Source: Bacillus sp. Cs-700
Lineage (GTDB): Bacteria > Bacillota > Bacilli > Bacillales > Guptibacillaceae
Reading direction: 5' to 3'
Length of the DNA: 64,000 nucleotides
NCBI RefSeq assembly: GCF_011082085.1
Contig: NZ_CP041063.1
Location: 1,054,001 to 1,118,000, forward strand
The notes beneath the pieces were generated by a model that had not been told where the DNA came from, made no database searches, and worked only from the letters and a program-made list of their open reading frames with translations. Of the stretch, positions 63,301 to 64,000 are shown one piece after another. The position numbers were made by a program, and so were the translations under genes. The first letter of the stretch is position 1. Each line of letters opens with the position of its first letter.

Positions 63301-64000
63301 CTATTTCACTAATTTAGTTTTAACAAGCCACGCCCCACCTATAACGCCAGCATCATTACCAAGAGTAGCAATGGCGAAATCCGAGCCTTCTTTCACCCTC
63401 GGTAAAGCATATTTTTCAAATTGGTGCTTTAATGGTTTCAACAAAGCTTCTCCCGCTTTAGAAACGCCACCTCCAATGACAATCTTAGATGGATTTAAGG
63501 CGTTTGCTAAATTAGCAATGGCCAAACCAAGATAGAACGTAACTTTTTCAACTACTTCTTCAGCGTAAGAATCATTCGCTTCTGCAGCTTCAAAAATGTC
63601 ACGAGAAGTAAGCTGATTCTGCTCCTTATATGTATGATAAAGAACGCTTTCTTGATTAAATGTAAGGTTTTCCATCGCAATCCGAACAATACCAGTTGCA
63701 GAAGCAACGGTTTCAAGACAACCCGTTTTACCACAGTTACATGAAGCACCTGCTTCAGGAACAGAGGTAATATGTCCTATCTCTCCCGCCATTCCGTTCG
63801 TTCCATGAATAATCGTACCATTTGTAATAATGCCACCGCCTACTCCAGTTCCAAGCGTTACGCAAAGCAAATCACGAGCACCATCACCTGCGCCCCGCCA
63901 CATTTCTCCGAGTGCAGCAATATTAGCATCATTATCAATAATAACCGGTAATCCTGTTTCAACTTCTAGCTTATCTTTTAAAGGAAAGTTCCGCCATCCG
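63301..64000 (-). CDS. glcK: Glucokinase, ROK family (5' end outside window)
   Basis: The frame is open from the right edge ([20 protein letters not shown]...) to the stop at 63301, so only the N-terminal third is missing. [14 protein letters not shown] (catalytic Asp), [39 protein letters not shown] with the zinc-binding CxCGxxGC, and [12 protein letters not shown] are the ROK glucokinase marks. It corresponds to B. subtilis GlcK (YqgR), which phosphorylates free glucose. Confidence 0.93.
   Translation of the reverse strand, partial: GWRNFPLKDKLEVETGLPVIIDNDANIAALGEMWRGAGDGARDLLCVTLGTGVGGGIITNGTIIHGTNGMAGEIGHITSVPEAGASCNCGKTGCLETVASATGIVRIAMENLTFNQESVLYHTYKEQNQLTSRDIFEAAEANDSYAEEVVEKVTFYLGLAIANLANALNPSKIVIGGGVSKAGEALLKPLKHQFEKYALPRVKEGSDFAIATLGNDAGVIGGAWLVKTKLVK

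Overview
The window is chromosomal DNA of a spore-forming, competence-capable member of the Bacillaceae. It carries spo0A, spoIVB, the whole eight-gene spoIIIA operon, comGA-GG and sigma-A type promoters, at roughly 40% GC. Gene order follows the B. subtilis bkd-spo0A-recN-dxs-accBC-spoIIIA-efp-yqh-gcv-comG-yqg-glcK segment closely. The presence of OLE RNA with its partner gene oapA points to the alkaliphilic or halotolerant, extremophile-like Bacillaceae (Alkalihalobacillus/Pseudalkalibacillus-like); this placement is inference. I see no phage, insertion sequence or CRISPR array. Almost everything is on the minus strand.

Layout. 1-3.3 kb: start of the branched-chain catabolism operon (bcd end, ptb) with a near-perfect sigma-54 promoter and dyad sites next to the activator gene bkdR. 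3.4-6.2 kb: a DUF2627 membrane protein, spo0A with a sigma-H-like promoter, and spoIVB. 6.3-15.6 kb: one long minus-strand run nusB-xseA-xseB-ispA-OLE RNA-oapA-dxs-tlyA-argR-recN, without folD. 15.8-18.1 kb: yqhY-accC-accB. 18.4-23.9 kb: spoIIIAA-AH and yqhV. 24-26.4 kb: a TetR-controlled ABC-2 exporter sitting between yqhV and efp. 26.5-32.4 kb: efp, papA, aroQ, yqhR, yqhQ, yqhP, a patatin and mntR. 32.5-35.5 kb: a B12-dependent ribonucleotide reductase behind two NrdR boxes. 35.5-41.3 kb: lipM, a cysteine-less rhodanese-like protein, and gcvT-PA-PB behind a tandem glycine riboswitch. 41.5-44.7 kb: SNF2 helicase/YqhG pair, yqzE, aroK. 44.7-48.7 kb: comG operon. 48.7-54 kb: hydrolase, UPF0145 protein, tRNA-Gln, a Spx-like protein, small membrane proteins, a MidA-type methyltransferase and an MBL hydrolase. 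54-59.7 kb: FetAB-like ABC transporter plus an MTH1187 thiamine-binding-family protein, then the TPP-riboswitch-controlled thiE-thiS-thiG-thiO-thiD operon. 59.8-64 kb: LysM-M14 peptidase, an LTA-synthase-family sulfatase and a partial glucokinase.

The most striking element is the roughly 690-nt OLE RNA (Ornate Large Extremophilic RNA), about 12045-12733 on the minus strand, immediately upstream of oapA. It has what looks like its own strong sigma-A promoter just after the ispA stop codon, so it can be made independently of the isoprenoid operon. A second window-wide pattern is that many intrinsic terminators fold directly over the stop codon of the gene they end. This is the arrangement expected where RNA polymerase outruns the ribosome, as known for B. 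subtilis. Regulatory logic is readable at several places: BkdR/sigma-54, Spo0A, TetR, NrdR, glycine and TPP riboswitches.
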